From Cyclobacteriaceae bacterium (GTDB lineage: Bacteria; Bacteroidota; Bacteroidia; Cytophagales; Cyclobacteriaceae), in the NCBI GenBank assembly GCA_019638355.1, contig JAHBTY010000003.1, positions 124,001 to 188,000 of the forward strand: a DNA stretch of 64,000 bases. The letters are read 5' to 3'. Below are positions 17,188-25,438 of this stretch, piece after piece (within the stretch, counting starts at the first letter, position 1; every line of letters starts with the position of its first letter). Position numbers and translations under genes: made by a program. The notes beneath the pieces are model-generated. The model did no database searches, was not told the DNA's origin, and saw only the letters and a program-made list of their open reading frames with translations.

Positions 17188-18108
17188 ATGAAAAAGTTGT
17201 TTTTAATATTCGCCTTGCTGCTGAGCTTCGCAAGCTTTGCACAAACCGAGGCAGCGTCTTCATCTGCTGCAACTTCTTTCTGGGACGATCCCATGCTGAT
17301 GTTTTATACCGTAGTAGGTTTTGTTTTTGTAGTGGTGTTGTTGGTAATGCTGGTAGCGCTTTACATGTTGCAGGTGCTCAACTTTATGGTAAAACAAGCC
17401 ACGCGCGAGCGGGCCGAGCGGTTGGGTATTCCTTATGTAGAACAACCTTCGTTCTGGGCAAAAATCTGGAAAGAGTCAAACGATTTTCAGCCTTTGGAAA
17501 AAGAGGCTGATCTTATGTTGGATCATAACTACGATGGCATCCGCGAATTGGATAACCACTTGCCACCGTGGTGGAAATGGTTATTCTATGCAACCATTGT
17601 ATTTGCCGGTGTGTACATGGTGTTCTACCACATGTCCGATACATTGCCGCTGCCTTTAAAAGAATATGAAACCGAGTTGGCCATTGCCGATGAGCAGGCC
17701 AAGAAATTAAAAGCCTCCAGCCCTACTGCGGCCATTGATGAAACTACTGTGCAGTTGATAACCGATGCTACAGCATTGGCCGATGGCAAAACTACATTTC
17801 TGAATAACTGTGCTTCGTGCCATCGCAAAGATGGTGGTGGCGATATTGGCCCCAACCTTACCGATGAATATTGGAAACATGGTGGCTCTGTTCAAGACAT
17901 TTTTAAAGTAGTGCGCCACGGAGTGCAAGGCACCAACATGATTGCCTGGGAAGGATTTATCAGTCCGGAGAAGATGCAGAATGTGGCAAACTATGTACTT
18001 ACCCTGCAGGGTACTAATCCGGAAAACGGAAAGAAACCCGAAGGTGATTTGTATAAACCAAAAGAATCTGCGCCTGCTGATTCAGTAAAGGTGCAGGCAA
18101 GTTTATAA
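17188..18108 (+). CDS. ccoP: cbb3 oxidase cytochrome c subunit CcoP, single-haem form
   Basis: A 306-residue subunit that passes electrons to CcoO/CcoN. It has an apparent signal peptide (MKKLFLIFALLLSFASFA), a first membrane helix near residues 33-60, the CcoP N-terminal domain with DHNYDGIRELDNHLPPWW, and a second helix near 130-150. Only one haem c site is present: CASCH, with Cys208, Cys211 and His212, and a likely Met ligand in GTNMIAWEG. Textbook CcoP has two haem c sites and two cytochrome domains, so this is a shorter, monohaem version. It sits between ccoQ and ccoG. Confidence 0.95.
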   Translation: MKKLFLIFALLLSFASFAQTEAASSSAATSFWDDPMLMFYTVVGFVFVVVLLVMLVALYMLQVLNFMVKQATRERAERLGIPYVEQPSFWAKIWKESNDFQPLEKEADLMLDHNYDGIRELDNHLPPWWKWLFYATIVFAGVYMVFYHMSDTLPLPLKEYETELAIADEQAKKLKASSPTAAIDETTVQLITDATALADGKTTFLNNCASCHRKDGGGDIGPNLTDEYWKHGGSVQDIFKVVRHGVQGTNMIAWEGFISPEKMQNVANYVLTLQGTNPENGKKPEGDLYKPKESAPADSVKVQASL

Positions 18109-18129
18109 AAACAGAATGTTTTAAAACCG

Positions 18130-19584
18130 GTGAGTCAGGTGAAGGAGAACGGACATAATTTTTATCAGTACGAAGAGGAGTTTCGCGATACGTTGGCCAC
18201 CGTAGATGAGAAAGGCAAGCGGGTTTGGATTCATCCCAAAAAACCAGCGGGTTATTTTCATAACCTGCGCATTTGGGTAACGGTGTTTTTACTCAGCTTG
18301 TTTTTTGCAGGCCCGTTTTTGCAATGGCAAGGTCGTCCGTTTTTGTTATTCAATATTTTCGAACGCAAGTTTATCCTGTTTGGCCAGGTGTTCTGGCCAC
18401 AGGACTTTTTTCTGCTGGCGCTTACGCTGATTACTTTTTTTGTTTTTGTAATTCTGTTTACGGTGGCCTTTGGTCGGTTGTGGTGTGGCTGGGCTTGTCC
18501 GCAAACTTTATTCATGGAAATGGTTTTCCGTAAAATCGAATACTGGATTGAAGGCGATGCAAATGCGCAACGCAGGTTAAACAACAGCAAGTGGACGCGC
18601 GAAAAAATTCTAAAGAAGTCAGCCAAGCAAGTCATCTTCATTTCTATCTCGCTTTTGATTTCGCATACTACCATGGCTTATCTGATTGGCATTAATCAGG
18701 TAAAGGAAATTGTAACACAACCACCCACAACACACCTGGCAGGTTTTATCGGTTTGATTGCATTTACCGGAATTTTTTACGGAGTGTTTGCCTGGTTTCG
18801 GGAGCAGGCTTGTATTGCGGTGTGCCCGTACGGACGATTACAAGGTGTGTTGTTGGTGAAAGATTCGCTGGTAGTTGCCTACGATTGGTTGCGTGGTGAA
18901 CCCCGTGGCAAGCTGAAGAAAAATCAAACTACCATTACTGAAAAGCAAGGTGATTGTATTGATTGTAAACTCTGCGTGCATGTATGCCCAACCGGTATCG
19001 ATATTCGCAACGGTACACAATTGGAGTGTGTAAACTGTACCGCTTGTATTGATGCCTGCGATGATGTAATGACCAAGATTGATAAACCAAAAGGTTTAAT
19101 CCGGCTTTCATCTTACAATGCCATTAGCCAGGGAAAACAAAAAATCTTTACACCGCGTGTTGCCGGATATGCTGTAGTGCTAACAGCGTTGATAAGCCTG
19201 CTGAGTTATTTTGTATTTACCCGTGCTGATATTGAAACCACTGTATTAAAAGTACCGGGCACACTCTATACCAAAACAGATGATGGGCAGATTACCAATC
19301 TGTACAGCATCGAATTTGTAAATAAAACATTTGAGGATATTGAACTGACAGTAAAAGTAGAATCGCCCGCGAACGCTACCTATATGAAAGTAGGTGATCC
19401 GAACATAGTGGTACCAAAAGAAGGTATTACAAAAGGAATGATCATGATCAAGTTACCCGAAACAGCCATTACCACAGCCAAAACAGTAATTGAGTTGGGT
19501 ATTTACCAGGGCGATGAAAAGTTAGAAACGGCAACAGCACGGTTTATCGGGCCAATTCAGTTGAAAGCAAAAAATGCAGACTAA
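18130..19584 (+). CDS. ccoG: cbb3 oxidase accessory protein CcoG (FixG/RdxA)
   Basis: A 484-residue polyferredoxin-like membrane protein needed for copper reduction during cbb3 maturation. It starts at GTG 18130; no ATG is available near the 5' end. It has about five helices, a GRLWCGWACPQT and EQACIAVCPYGRLQG pair typical of NapH/FixG proteins, two 4Fe-4S motifs (CIDCKLCVHVCP from Cys276 and CVNCTACIDACD) and a C-terminal periplasmic Ig-like domain. Length and domain order match the family. It lies 21 bases after ccoP in the same operon. Confidence 0.96.
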   Translation: MSQVKENGHNFYQYEEEFRDTLATVDEKGKRVWIHPKKPAGYFHNLRIWVTVFLLSLFFAGPFLQWQGRPFLLFNIFERKFILFGQVFWPQDFFLLALTLITFFVFVILFTVAFGRLWCGWACPQTLFMEMVFRKIEYWIEGDANAQRRLNNSKWTREKILKKSAKQVIFISISLLISHTTMAYLIGINQVKEIVTQPPTTHLAGFIGLIAFTGIFYGVFAWFREQACIAVCPYGRLQGVLLVKDSLVVAYDWLRGEPRGKLKKNQTTITEKQGDCIDCKLCVHVCPTGIDIRNGTQLECVNCTACIDACDDVMTKIDKPKGLIRLSSYNAISQGKQKIFTPRVAGYAVVLTALISLLSYFVFTRADIETTVLKVPGTLYTKTDDGQITNLYSIEFVNKTFEDIELTVKVESPANATYMKVGDPNIVVPKEGITKGMIMIKLPETAITTAKTVIELGIYQGDEKLETATARFIGPIQLKAKNAD

Positions 19585-19596
19585 ACTAATAACATT

Positions 19597-20016
19597 ATGA
19601 AATGGATCTGGGGTTCGTTTATATTCTTCGCGTTGTTTATCGGCACGCTGGTATTTATTGCTATGAAGCAGGAAGTAAGCCTGGTTTCGAAAAACTATTA
19701 TGAAGAAGAACTGAAGCATAGCGAGAAGATGCATCGCGTAAGCAATGCCAATGCGTTGGCTGCTAAACCCGAATTGGCATTGGAAGGCAATAAAGTGAAA
19801 GTATCGTTTACGCAGTTCAACCAGATTGAAAACGGTAAGCTAACGGTACAGCGCCCAAGTAAAGCTGCCCTCGATTATCAGTTTGAAGTGCCGGCTGTTT
19901 CAGATTCCAATCAATATTTTGAATTGAAAAACTGGGAAGCTGGATTGTACCGCGTAGGTTTTTCATGGTCGGCCAACGGCCAGGATTATTATTTCGAAAA
20001 ATTATTGGTGTTATAA
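19597..20016 (+). CDS. ccoH: FixH/CcoH family protein
   Basis: A 139-residue protein with one N-terminal membrane helix (WIWGSFIFFALFIGTLVFIA) and a periplasmic beta-rich domain ending GLYRVGFSWSANGQDYYFEK. This is the FixH layout; FixH/CcoH is required for stable assembly of cbb3 oxidase. The start ATG is 12 bases after ccoG, and the stop is 4 bases before the TauE/SafE gene, which shows tight co-transcription. Confidence 0.9.
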   Translation: MKWIWGSFIFFALFIGTLVFIAMKQEVSLVSKNYYEEELKHSEKMHRVSNANALAAKPELALEGNKVKVSFTQFNQIENGKLTVQRPSKAALDYQFEVPAVSDSNQYFELKNWEAGLYRVGFSWSANGQDYYFEKLLVL

Positions 20017-20020
20017 GTTT

Positions 20021-20704
20021 ATGTGGACAGCCCTTGTGTTGGGATTAGCCGGAAGTTTACACTGCGCAGGCATGTGCAGTCCGCTGGCTATGGCTGTTAC
20101 ATCGCGTAAGCCCTTTTTGTTGCACAAGGTTGTTTATAATACAGGTCGCGTTGTTACGTATGGTTTATTGGGTGTAGCGGCTGCCGCTTTTGGTAGTCTA
20201 TTTAGCCTTACAGCCTACCAAGGTGTATTATCTTTTTTAATGGGAGCTGTTTTTTTGTTGATGGGCATAGGTGCGATAACCGGTGTCAACATTCCTTTTT
20301 TTACTTCAGCCATTGCTAAACTTACCTGTAAACTCAAACAGTTATTCGGATTTTGGTTGCAACAAAAACAATCCAGTGCAGTATTGGTAATGGGTATGTT
20401 AAATGGGTTATTGCCTTGCGGACTAACCTATCTTGCACTCACGTATTGCTTTATCCTTCCCACGGGCGCTGATGGTTTTATGTTTATGTTATTATTTGGG
20501 TTAGGCACCTGGCCGGTCATGGTTGGTTTTAGCTGGCTGATGGGCCTCGGCTTTAAATCTATTACAAGGTATTACAATCGCATGGCCATGATCTCGTTTG
20601 TGGTGGTGGGTATTTGGTTGATGGCACGGGTATTTGTAAATCATCCGGCATCGCATGCGGCAGGCTCGGGCAAAACACTTGCCGGTGAGGTAATCTGTAA
20701 GTAA
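20021..20704 (+). CDS. Sulfite exporter TauE/SafE family membrane protein in the cco operon
   Basis: A 227-residue protein with about six membrane helices. The N-terminus LGLAGSLHCAGMCSPLAMAV contains a CxxxC pair (Cys-Ala-Gly-Met-Cys) within the first helix, and GLLPCGLTYLALTYC repeats the half-motif in the fourth helix; both are hallmarks of the UreH/CcdA-like DsbD_2 group. Genes of this type commonly close cbb3 operons in Bacteroidota, where a role in copper or redox delivery to the oxidase is suspected. The call is by motif and position; sulfite export itself is not implied. Confidence 0.88.
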   Translation: MWTALVLGLAGSLHCAGMCSPLAMAVTSRKPFLLHKVVYNTGRVVTYGLLGVAAAAFGSLFSLTAYQGVLSFLMGAVFLLMGIGAITGVNIPFFTSAIAKLTCKLKQLFGFWLQQKQSSAVLVMGMLNGLLPCGLTYLALTYCFILPTGADGFMFMLLFGLGTWPVMVGFSWLMGLGFKSITRYYNRMAMISFVVVGIWLMARVFVNHPASHAAGSGKTLAGEVICK

Positions 20705-20773
20705 TGCATTTTGAATTTGAGTTGATTTCAGTACTTTTAAAACAAGATCAAGACGAATCTAAAATCAATATCC

Positions 20774-21625
20774 ATGAAAAAAATACTGGTACCTACCGAC
20801 TTTTCTAAAATCTCCATCAATGCGGTGGAGGTGGCCGTAGAAATTGCAAAAAAATCCAATGCAGAAATTACCCTGCTACACGTAGTAGAGCAGGCAAGTT
20901 CATCTTCATTTTCTGTTACTGGTGAATGGCATAATGAAAACTGGGCCGATAAGTTGTACACTGTAAAGTTGTTGGAAAAGTCGAAAGCCCAATTAGAAAA
21001 ATTAGTGTTAGATCCCAAGTTCGAAGCGGTTAAGATTACGGGTGAATTACGCGTAGGAAATGCCTTTCATGGTATGCGAACCATCATAACGGAACATAAA
21101 GTTGACCTGGTGGTGATGGGTACCAGCGGCCGCTCCGGTGCAGTTGATACCGTAATTGGAACAAACACCGAGCGTGTGGTACGCCATGCCAAATGCCCTG
21201 TGTTGAGCATCAACAAGAAACCGGCAAAAGTAGATTTTAAGAATATTGTGTATGCAACAGCCATGCATAAAGATGAAGAGATTTTCTCGCGCATGGTTAA
21301 GAAAACCCAACAGTTATATAATTCAACAGTACACCTGGTGCGCATTAACACCCCGGGAGATTTTCAACGCGATTATGTAGTGAAAGACTATATGGAGCGG
21401 TTTGCTAAAAAGTTAGGTTTAAAGAATTATACCGTTAATGTATTTAATGATATTACCGAAGAAGATGGCATTATTTACTTTGCTGAAAGCATTGATGCCG
21501 ATATGATTGCAATGGCTACCCATGGCCGAACTGGTTTTGCGCATGTGTTGGCAGGCAGCATTGCCGAAGATGTTGTAGGGCATTCAAAACGACCTGTTTT
21601 AACCTTTGTTGTTAAGCGAAAATAG
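20774..21625 (+). CDS. Double-domain universal stress protein
   Basis: A 283-residue protein of two UspA domains in tandem. The first begins MKKILVPTDFSKIS and carries the ATP-loop-like VVMGTSGRSGAVDTVIGTNTERV in part; the second begins near residue 157 and ends with IAMATHGRTGFAHVLAGSIAEDV in part. Both G-x2-G-x9-G(S/T) patterns look intact, which suggests nucleotide binding. It follows the cco operon after 69 bases and is closed by a strong terminator. Bacteroidota often place such genes beside low-oxygen respiration genes. Confidence 0.93.
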   Translation: MKKILVPTDFSKISINAVEVAVEIAKKSNAEITLLHVVEQASSSSFSVTGEWHNENWADKLYTVKLLEKSKAQLEKLVLDPKFEAVKITGELRVGNAFHGMRTIITEHKVDLVVMGTSGRSGAVDTVIGTNTERVVRHAKCPVLSINKKPAKVDFKNIVYATAMHKDEEIFSRMVKKTQQLYNSTVHLVRINTPGDFQRDYVVKDYMERFAKKLGLKNYTVNVFNDITEEDGIIYFAESIDADMIAMATHGRTGFAHVLAGSIAEDVVGHSKRPVLTFVVKRK

Positions 21626-21650
21626 GCAACAGCAGTTTTGTAATTTCAAA

Positions 21651-21682
21651 TAAGCCTCCCTTTTCGGAGGCTTATTTTTTTT
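21651..21682 (+). terminator. Rho-independent terminator after the universal stress gene
   Basis: TAAGCCTCC (21651-21659) and GGAGGCTTA (21666-21674) form a perfect 9-bp stem with a 6-base loop, followed by eight T. Confidence 0.92.
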
Positions 21683-21709
21683 ATATTTATCATTCTGTAA
21701 GTAAGCAGG

Positions 21710-22495
21710 TTGAAAAACTATTACCTCATATTAGGTCTCAATACGTTTGCACACGTGCAGGAAGTAAAACGTGCCTATCGCAAACTGGCGCTATTATATC
21801 ATCCCGATCGGAATGGTACACCGGAAGCTGCTTCAGTTTTTATAGAAATTACCGAAGCCTATGAAGTGTTGGGCGACCCACAGCGCAAATTTGAGTATGA
21901 TCGGTTGTTGCAAGGAGTTGAGCCGGTAACGCCTGTAGAGTATAGACGCGATCCTCGGTTTAAACGAGGCCCGGTAGCCCGCGAGTCGGCCTCCAAACGC
22001 AGAGAGGCACTTGAATTGATGCGCCAGTATTTAAAGTATGCTGTTATGTTTTCAAGATTGGCATTACTCTTTTCGATGGTGCTAATTGCTGATTATTCAA
22101 TGCCGGTAAAAAAGCAGCGTGAAGAAGTTTTGGATATTTCGCGCAGGAATGAAGCACGATATGCTCAATCTTCGCAATTAGCGTTAGAAGACGGGGAAGT
22201 ATTAACGCTCAATCAGGAAACTGCCCGACAATTTCAACGAGGCTCTATCATTACCTTACATATAACATCTTTGTTCTCGGTTCCCCTCATTTTAGAAAAC
22301 GAAAGAACACAATTCAAATCAAAAGTGCCGGTTTCAATTTATGCCAATTTTGTTTTCTTACCGTTAATTATGCTTATCACTTCGCTTATTGGTACTTTTT
22401 GGTGGAAGGGAGTAGAATTTAGGTTTAACCTGGGCATCGTAAATGCATTGCTGATATTGTTGAGTTTTATTTTTTTACGAATCCATAGTTTTTAA
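21710..22495 (+). CDS. Membrane-anchored J-domain protein
   Basis: A 261-residue protein whose first 70 residues are a J domain with the essential HPD motif in YHPDRNG. It starts at TTG 21710 (read as MKNYYLILGL); no upstream ATG fits. The Gly/Phe and zinc-finger regions of true DnaJ are absent. Two hydrophobic helices, near residues 110-125 and 205-225, plus a third near the C-terminus, anchor it in the membrane, so it is a DjlA-like recruiter of DnaK to the membrane rather than a general chaperone. SUI1 follows after 5 bases. Confidence 0.88.
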   Translation: MKNYYLILGLNTFAHVQEVKRAYRKLALLYHPDRNGTPEAASVFIEITEAYEVLGDPQRKFEYDRLLQGVEPVTPVEYRRDPRFKRGPVARESASKRREALELMRQYLKYAVMFSRLALLFSMVLIADYSMPVKKQREEVLDISRRNEARYAQSSQLALEDGEVLTLNQETARQFQRGSIITLHITSLFSVPLILENERTQFKSKVPVSIYANFVFLPLIMLITSLIGTFWWKGVEFRFNLGIVNALLILLSFIFLRIHSF

Positions 22496-22500
22496 TAGTT

Positions 22501-22845
22501 ATGAGTAAGAAGAATGATTGGAAAAATCGCGATGGCATCGTGTACTCAACCAACACCAACTTTGATTATAAATATGAGCACACGGAAGAAACGGAAACGC
22601 TACCGGTAGCCAGGCAAAACCTGCGCATTCAAATGGATAATAAAGGTAGGGCCGGTAAGCAGGTTACACTGGTAACAGGTTTTGTAGGCACTACCGAAGC
22701 GTTGGAGTCGCTTACCAAACTATTGAAAACAAAATGTGGTGTGGGCGGCTCGTCAAAAGATGGAGATATTTTGATTCAGGGCGATGTGCGCGATAAGGTG
22801 TTGGCTGTATTAACCAAAGAAGGGTATAAGGCTCGTAAATTCTGA
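22501..22845 (+). CDS. yciH: Translation initiation factor SUI1/YciH (eIF1-like)
   Basis: A 114-residue protein of the SUI1 family. The conserved core reads DNKGRAGKQVTLVTGF, then LLKTKCGVGGSSKDGDILIQGD, matching the bacterial eIF1-like YciH, which can discriminate against incorrect initiation complexes. The N-terminal 45 residues are charged and probably disordered. It is tightly coupled to the J-domain gene (5-base gap). Confidence 0.94.
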   Translation: MSKKNDWKNRDGIVYSTNTNFDYKYEHTEETETLPVARQNLRIQMDNKGRAGKQVTLVTGFVGTTEALESLTKLLKTKCGVGGSSKDGDILIQGDVRDKVLAVLTKEGYKARKF

Positions 22846-22851
22846 ACTAGT

Positions 22852-22998
22852 TTAATCTCCGGGGCCACCATCGTAATAGGTTACCACGTGGTTCAGTTGT
22901 CTTATAGTTTTGCTATACTTTTTTGGATGCCCGAAAACAAAATAGTATTGCTGAAACAGGGTTAGAACTGTGTTTCCGGCAAGATTTTGTTGGTACAA
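22852..22998 (-). other. Possible small leftward ORF or gene remnant (48 codons)
   Basis: Between the SUI1 gene and the superoxide dismutase gene the minus strand is open from TTG 22998 to a stop at 22852-22854. The C-terminal half reads QYYFVFGHPKKYSKTIRQ and then LNHVVTYYDGGPGD. There is no ATG, and a stop lies about 7 codons upstream of the TTG. It could be a remnant, or chance. I do not recognise it. Confidence 0.2.
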
Positions 22999-23057
22999 AC
23001 TGCAGGTTAAAAATTAGCACGATTGTAAACTTTTATGCTCCAAAGCGGGTTCTGTTG

Positions 23058-23065
23058 TATATTTG
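23058..23065 (+). promoter_or_regulatory. Candidate -7 element for superoxide dismutase
   Basis: TATATTTG fits the Bacteroidota -7 consensus TAnnTTTG, 26 bases before the ATG at 23092. A TTTT stretch at 23031-23034 is a weak -33 candidate at slightly long spacing. Confidence 0.35.
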
Positions 23066-23091
23066 TTGTTCAACTAAAATTAAAAATTCTT

Positions 23092-23688
23092 ATGGCATTT
23101 ACACTTCCTGCGCTGCCCTATGCTTTCAATGCATTGGAGCCGCACATTGATGCACGCACCATGGAGATTCATCATGGTAAACATCACAACGCATACGTAA
23201 CCAATTTAAATAACGCGGTGGCTGGCAAGCCCGAAGAAAATTTGAGTATCGAAGAAATCTGTAAAAACATTTCAAAGTATCCCGCAGCTGTACGCAACAA
23301 CGGAGGTGGGCATTATAATCACTCACTCTTTTGGACCATTATGGGGCCCAATGCCGGTGGGGCACCCACAGGCGCATTGGCCGATGCAATTAATGCAGCA
23401 TTTGGAAATTTTGAAGAGTTTAAAACCAAGTTCAATACTGCAGCAACTACTCGTTTTGGTTCGGGTTGGGCTTGGTTAATAAAAGATGCCTCCGGTAAAT
23501 TGGCCATTACTTCTACCCCTAATCAAGATAATCCGTTAATGGATATAGCCGAAGTAAAAGGCACACCTCTTTTGGGCTTGGATGTGTGGGAACATGCCTA
23601 CTACCTTAATTATCAAAACCGAAGGCCGGACTATTGTACTGCCTTTTGGAATGTTGTAAACTGGAATGAAGTGGCAAAACGATTTTAG
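23092..23688 (+). CDS. sodA: Superoxide dismutase (Fe/Mn type)
   Basis: A 198-residue cytoplasmic enzyme that dismutates superoxide. I use ATG 23092 ([20 protein letters not shown]), the standard start of the family; the frame extends 19 codons further upstream but that part has no SOD character. Metal ligands are His in [11 protein letters not shown], His in NHSLFW, and Asp and His in DVWEHAYY. The segment [10 protein letters not shown] and the overall motif set do not settle iron versus manganese; many relatives are cambialistic. The gene has its own terminator. Confidence 0.95.
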   Translation: MAFTLPALPYAFNALEPHIDARTMEIHHGKHHNAYVTNLNNAVAGKPEENLSIEEICKNISKYPAAVRNNGGGHYNHSLFWTIMGPNAGGAPTGALADAINAAFGNFEEFKTKFNTAATTRFGSGWAWLIKDASGKLAITSTPNQDNPLMDIAEVKGTPLLGLDVWEHAYYLNYQNRRPDYCTAFWNVVNWNEVAKRF

Positions 23689-23707
23689 AAATAGGAACTA
23701 TTTCAAT

Positions 23708-23739
23708 AAAAAAACCACCTGGAAACGGGTGGTTTTTTT
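23708..23739 (+). terminator. Rho-independent terminator after superoxide dismutase
   Basis: AAAAAAACCACC pairs with GGTGGTTTTTTT around a short loop; the A and T runs make it work on both strands. Confidence 0.9.
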
Positions 23740-23836
23740 GAAAAAGGTAGATTTAAATTAACATTTTTTGAACGGGTAAAATGGGTTCGCTTCCATTCCT
23801 GGTACATCTTCACTTTGTTTCGCCTGCGCCACTAAA

Positions 23837-23896
23837 TCACCAATACATAATCTCCACCACAAAAGGCCACACGCGCAGCAAGCAGTAAACATCCGA
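23837..23896 (-). pseudogene. Decayed copy of the end of a DUF4349 gene
   Basis: Read leftward, this stretch encodes SDVYCLLRVWPFVVEIMYW and a stop. The intact DUF4349 lipoprotein gene at 25470-26300 ends with a very similar membrane segment, WLLRVWPFVLGITVLVIWW. At the DNA level 23824-23890 and 25496-25562 agree at about three quarters of positions by eye. No upstream coding part remains, so it is probably the scar of an ancient duplication or deletion. Confidence 0.55.
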
Positions 23897-23914
23897 GAAT
23901 CCTGATATTAATTC

Positions 23915-24793
23915 TTATTTAATCTCAGACCTATACAGACTATGGTTTGCAACCTGGCTGACTTTCGCCTGAATAAAGTTGACAACTTCTAACACAATCT
24001 CAGTTGACTTGAGATTGTGACCCTTGCCTTTTGTAATAATCAATTTAGAATTTTGCCAAGCGGAGTGAATGGCTATGGAATTCTTTACCGAGGTTTCATC
24101 GTCATCTTCATCATGAATCAGAAGTCCGGGTATAGTAAGTGAAGCAGCAAATGCAGGTGCTGAAAAATATTCCGGAGTTTGCCCGATTACGTGAATAAAG
24201 TGATTGATCGTTGCGTGAAGTACCCGTTTACTTAATCCGATTTGCTGTTGATAGAAATCAAAAAATTCCTTGGCCTCGCCCGGAGGTGCAAGTGCAATCA
24301 ATTTTTCAGGCACCAGGTGTGGATAGTGGTGAAAGGTGTACAACGCAGTAAATCCTCCAATCGAATGGCCAACAACGGTATCAATTTTTCCGATATGCTG
24401 AATGGCCAGTTGCACGGCTTCACTGTAAACCGGAACTGTCATAAAATTTCCTGTGCTTAATCCGTGTGCAGGCGCATCAATCGCGTACACGGAATACTCG
24501 CGTTTGTCCAAAGTTTCTACATATGCTTTCCAACGAAAGGTATGACTTTGCCAGCCATGCAGAAACAATAAGTTCTTGGGTCCGTTACCCCAGCGGTAAG
24601 CTTGAACTGTTCCTCCATTGTTTGTTAATTGAAATGTATCAGCGGAGTATAGAAAGTCTTTGTGCCAACGGGTTAACTTTCTCCGAAAGGGATAACAGAA
24701 CAATTCAAAAGCTTTTCGACCAGCCAGGCGCGGAGCGACCAGTGCCAACACATTCAGGCTAAAGCCAATTAGTTTACTGATTATCGTTTTCAT
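23915..24793 (-). CDS. Alpha/beta hydrolase under a TetR-type operator
   Basis: A 292-residue alpha/beta-hydrolase fold protein. The nucleophile elbow is GHSIGG, the oxyanion loop is LHGWQSHTFRW, the acid is probably in LLIHDEDDDET and the catalytic His is in GKGHNL. The N-terminus (KLIGFSLNVLALVAPRLAG) is hydrophobic and may be a membrane anchor. Substrate is unknown; an ester or lipid-like compound is usual. Its ATG is 14 bases downstream of an operator identical to the one before the adjacent tetR gene, so the hydrolase is very likely the regulated target. Confidence 0.9.
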   Translation of the reverse strand: MKTIISKLIGFSLNVLALVAPRLAGRKAFELFCYPFRRKLTRWHKDFLYSADTFQLTNNGGTVQAYRWGNGPKNLLFLHGWQSHTFRWKAYVETLDKREYSVYAIDAPAHGLSTGNFMTVPVYSEAVQLAIQHIGKIDTVVGHSIGGFTALYTFHHYPHLVPEKLIALAPPGEAKEFFDFYQQQIGLSKRVLHATINHFIHVIGQTPEYFSAPAFAASLTIPGLLIHDEDDDETSVKNSIAIHSAWQNSKLIITKGKGHNLKSTEIVLEVVNFIQAKVSQVANHSLYRSEIK

Positions 24794-24807
24794 TGTCGTT
24801 TCATTTA

Positions 24808-24825
24808 AGATACCAATCGGTATCT
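24808..24825. promoter_or_regulatory. TetR-family operator, copy 1 (hydrolase promoter)
   Basis: AGATACCAATCGGTATCT: GATACC and GGTATC arms around a 4-base centre. The same 18 bases, and one more on each side, recur at 25439-25456 before the tetR gene. The copy sits immediately upstream of the hydrolase start codon, in the position to block transcription. Confidence 0.85.
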
Positions 24826-24841
24826 ATTGAGGTAAAAAAAT

Positions 24842-25432
24842 TTATAATAGAATTTGATCCAATTGAGATTTCAGATGTTTGATTACGATGCGAATGTCTT
24901 CATTATTGCCTTCCAACTTGCTCATCATAATTCCACCTTCCAGCATTGCAATAATGATTGAAGCATAAGCATCTTTATCTATGCCAGGCTTAATTTGTTT
25001 GTGGTCGATGCCGTTTTGTAAAATAGCAACAATAGATTCCCGCAAGATGCTCAACATCTTCAGCGCACCCTTTCGTAAACCGGGATGAGCATCATCCGCT
25101 TCGATTGCTGCGTTCAGGAGTGGGCATCCGCCCTTCACGGGTGGGTTAGTTGCATACGATTCAAAAAAGTGCAGGATGGTCATTAGTTTTCCGCGAGCAT
25201 TTTTTTCTGCTTTTATAGCAGTTCCTAACTTATCGAATAAGATTGATGACAGATGCGTTAAGGTCTCGCGCTCAAGTTCATCTTTGCTATTAAAGTGCCG
25301 GTAAATAGCACCTTTTGTAAATCCGGTGGCATCAGTTATCTGGCTGATGGATGTAGCCTTGTAGCCGATTGTATTAAACAGCACCCCCGACTTCTTAAGA
25401 ATTGCTTCTTTTGTTGCTTCTGGATTTCGCAC
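24842..25432 (-). CDS. TetR family transcriptional repressor
   Basis: A 196-residue regulator. The N-terminal helix-turn-helix reads TSISQITDATGFTKGAIYRHF; the C-terminal ligand-binding part has GGCPLLNAAIEADD, as in the TetR_C_33/YxaF-like group. The frame is open to TTG 25468, but an operator occupies 25439-25456, so I choose GTG 25432 (MRNPEATKEAILKK), which leaves the operator in the untranslated leader. It is followed 48 bases downstream by the hydrolase, which carries the same operator. Autoregulation plus control of the hydrolase is the likely design; the inducer is unknown. Confidence 0.92.
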   Translation of the reverse strand: MRNPEATKEAILKKSGVLFNTIGYKATSISQITDATGFTKGAIYRHFNSKDELERETLTHLSSILFDKLGTAIKAEKNARGKLMTILHFFESYATNPPVKGGCPLLNAAIEADDAHPGLRKGALKMLSILRESIVAILQNGIDHKQIKPGIDKDAYASIIIAMLEGGIMMSKLEGNNEDIRIVIKHLKSQLDQILL

Positions 25433-25438
25433 ACGTAA

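Noticed and set aside
23740-23836. Small gene between the sod terminator and the DUF4349 remnant
   Set aside because: Frames are short and carry several stops; only the 60-base stretch beginning at 23837 has support.
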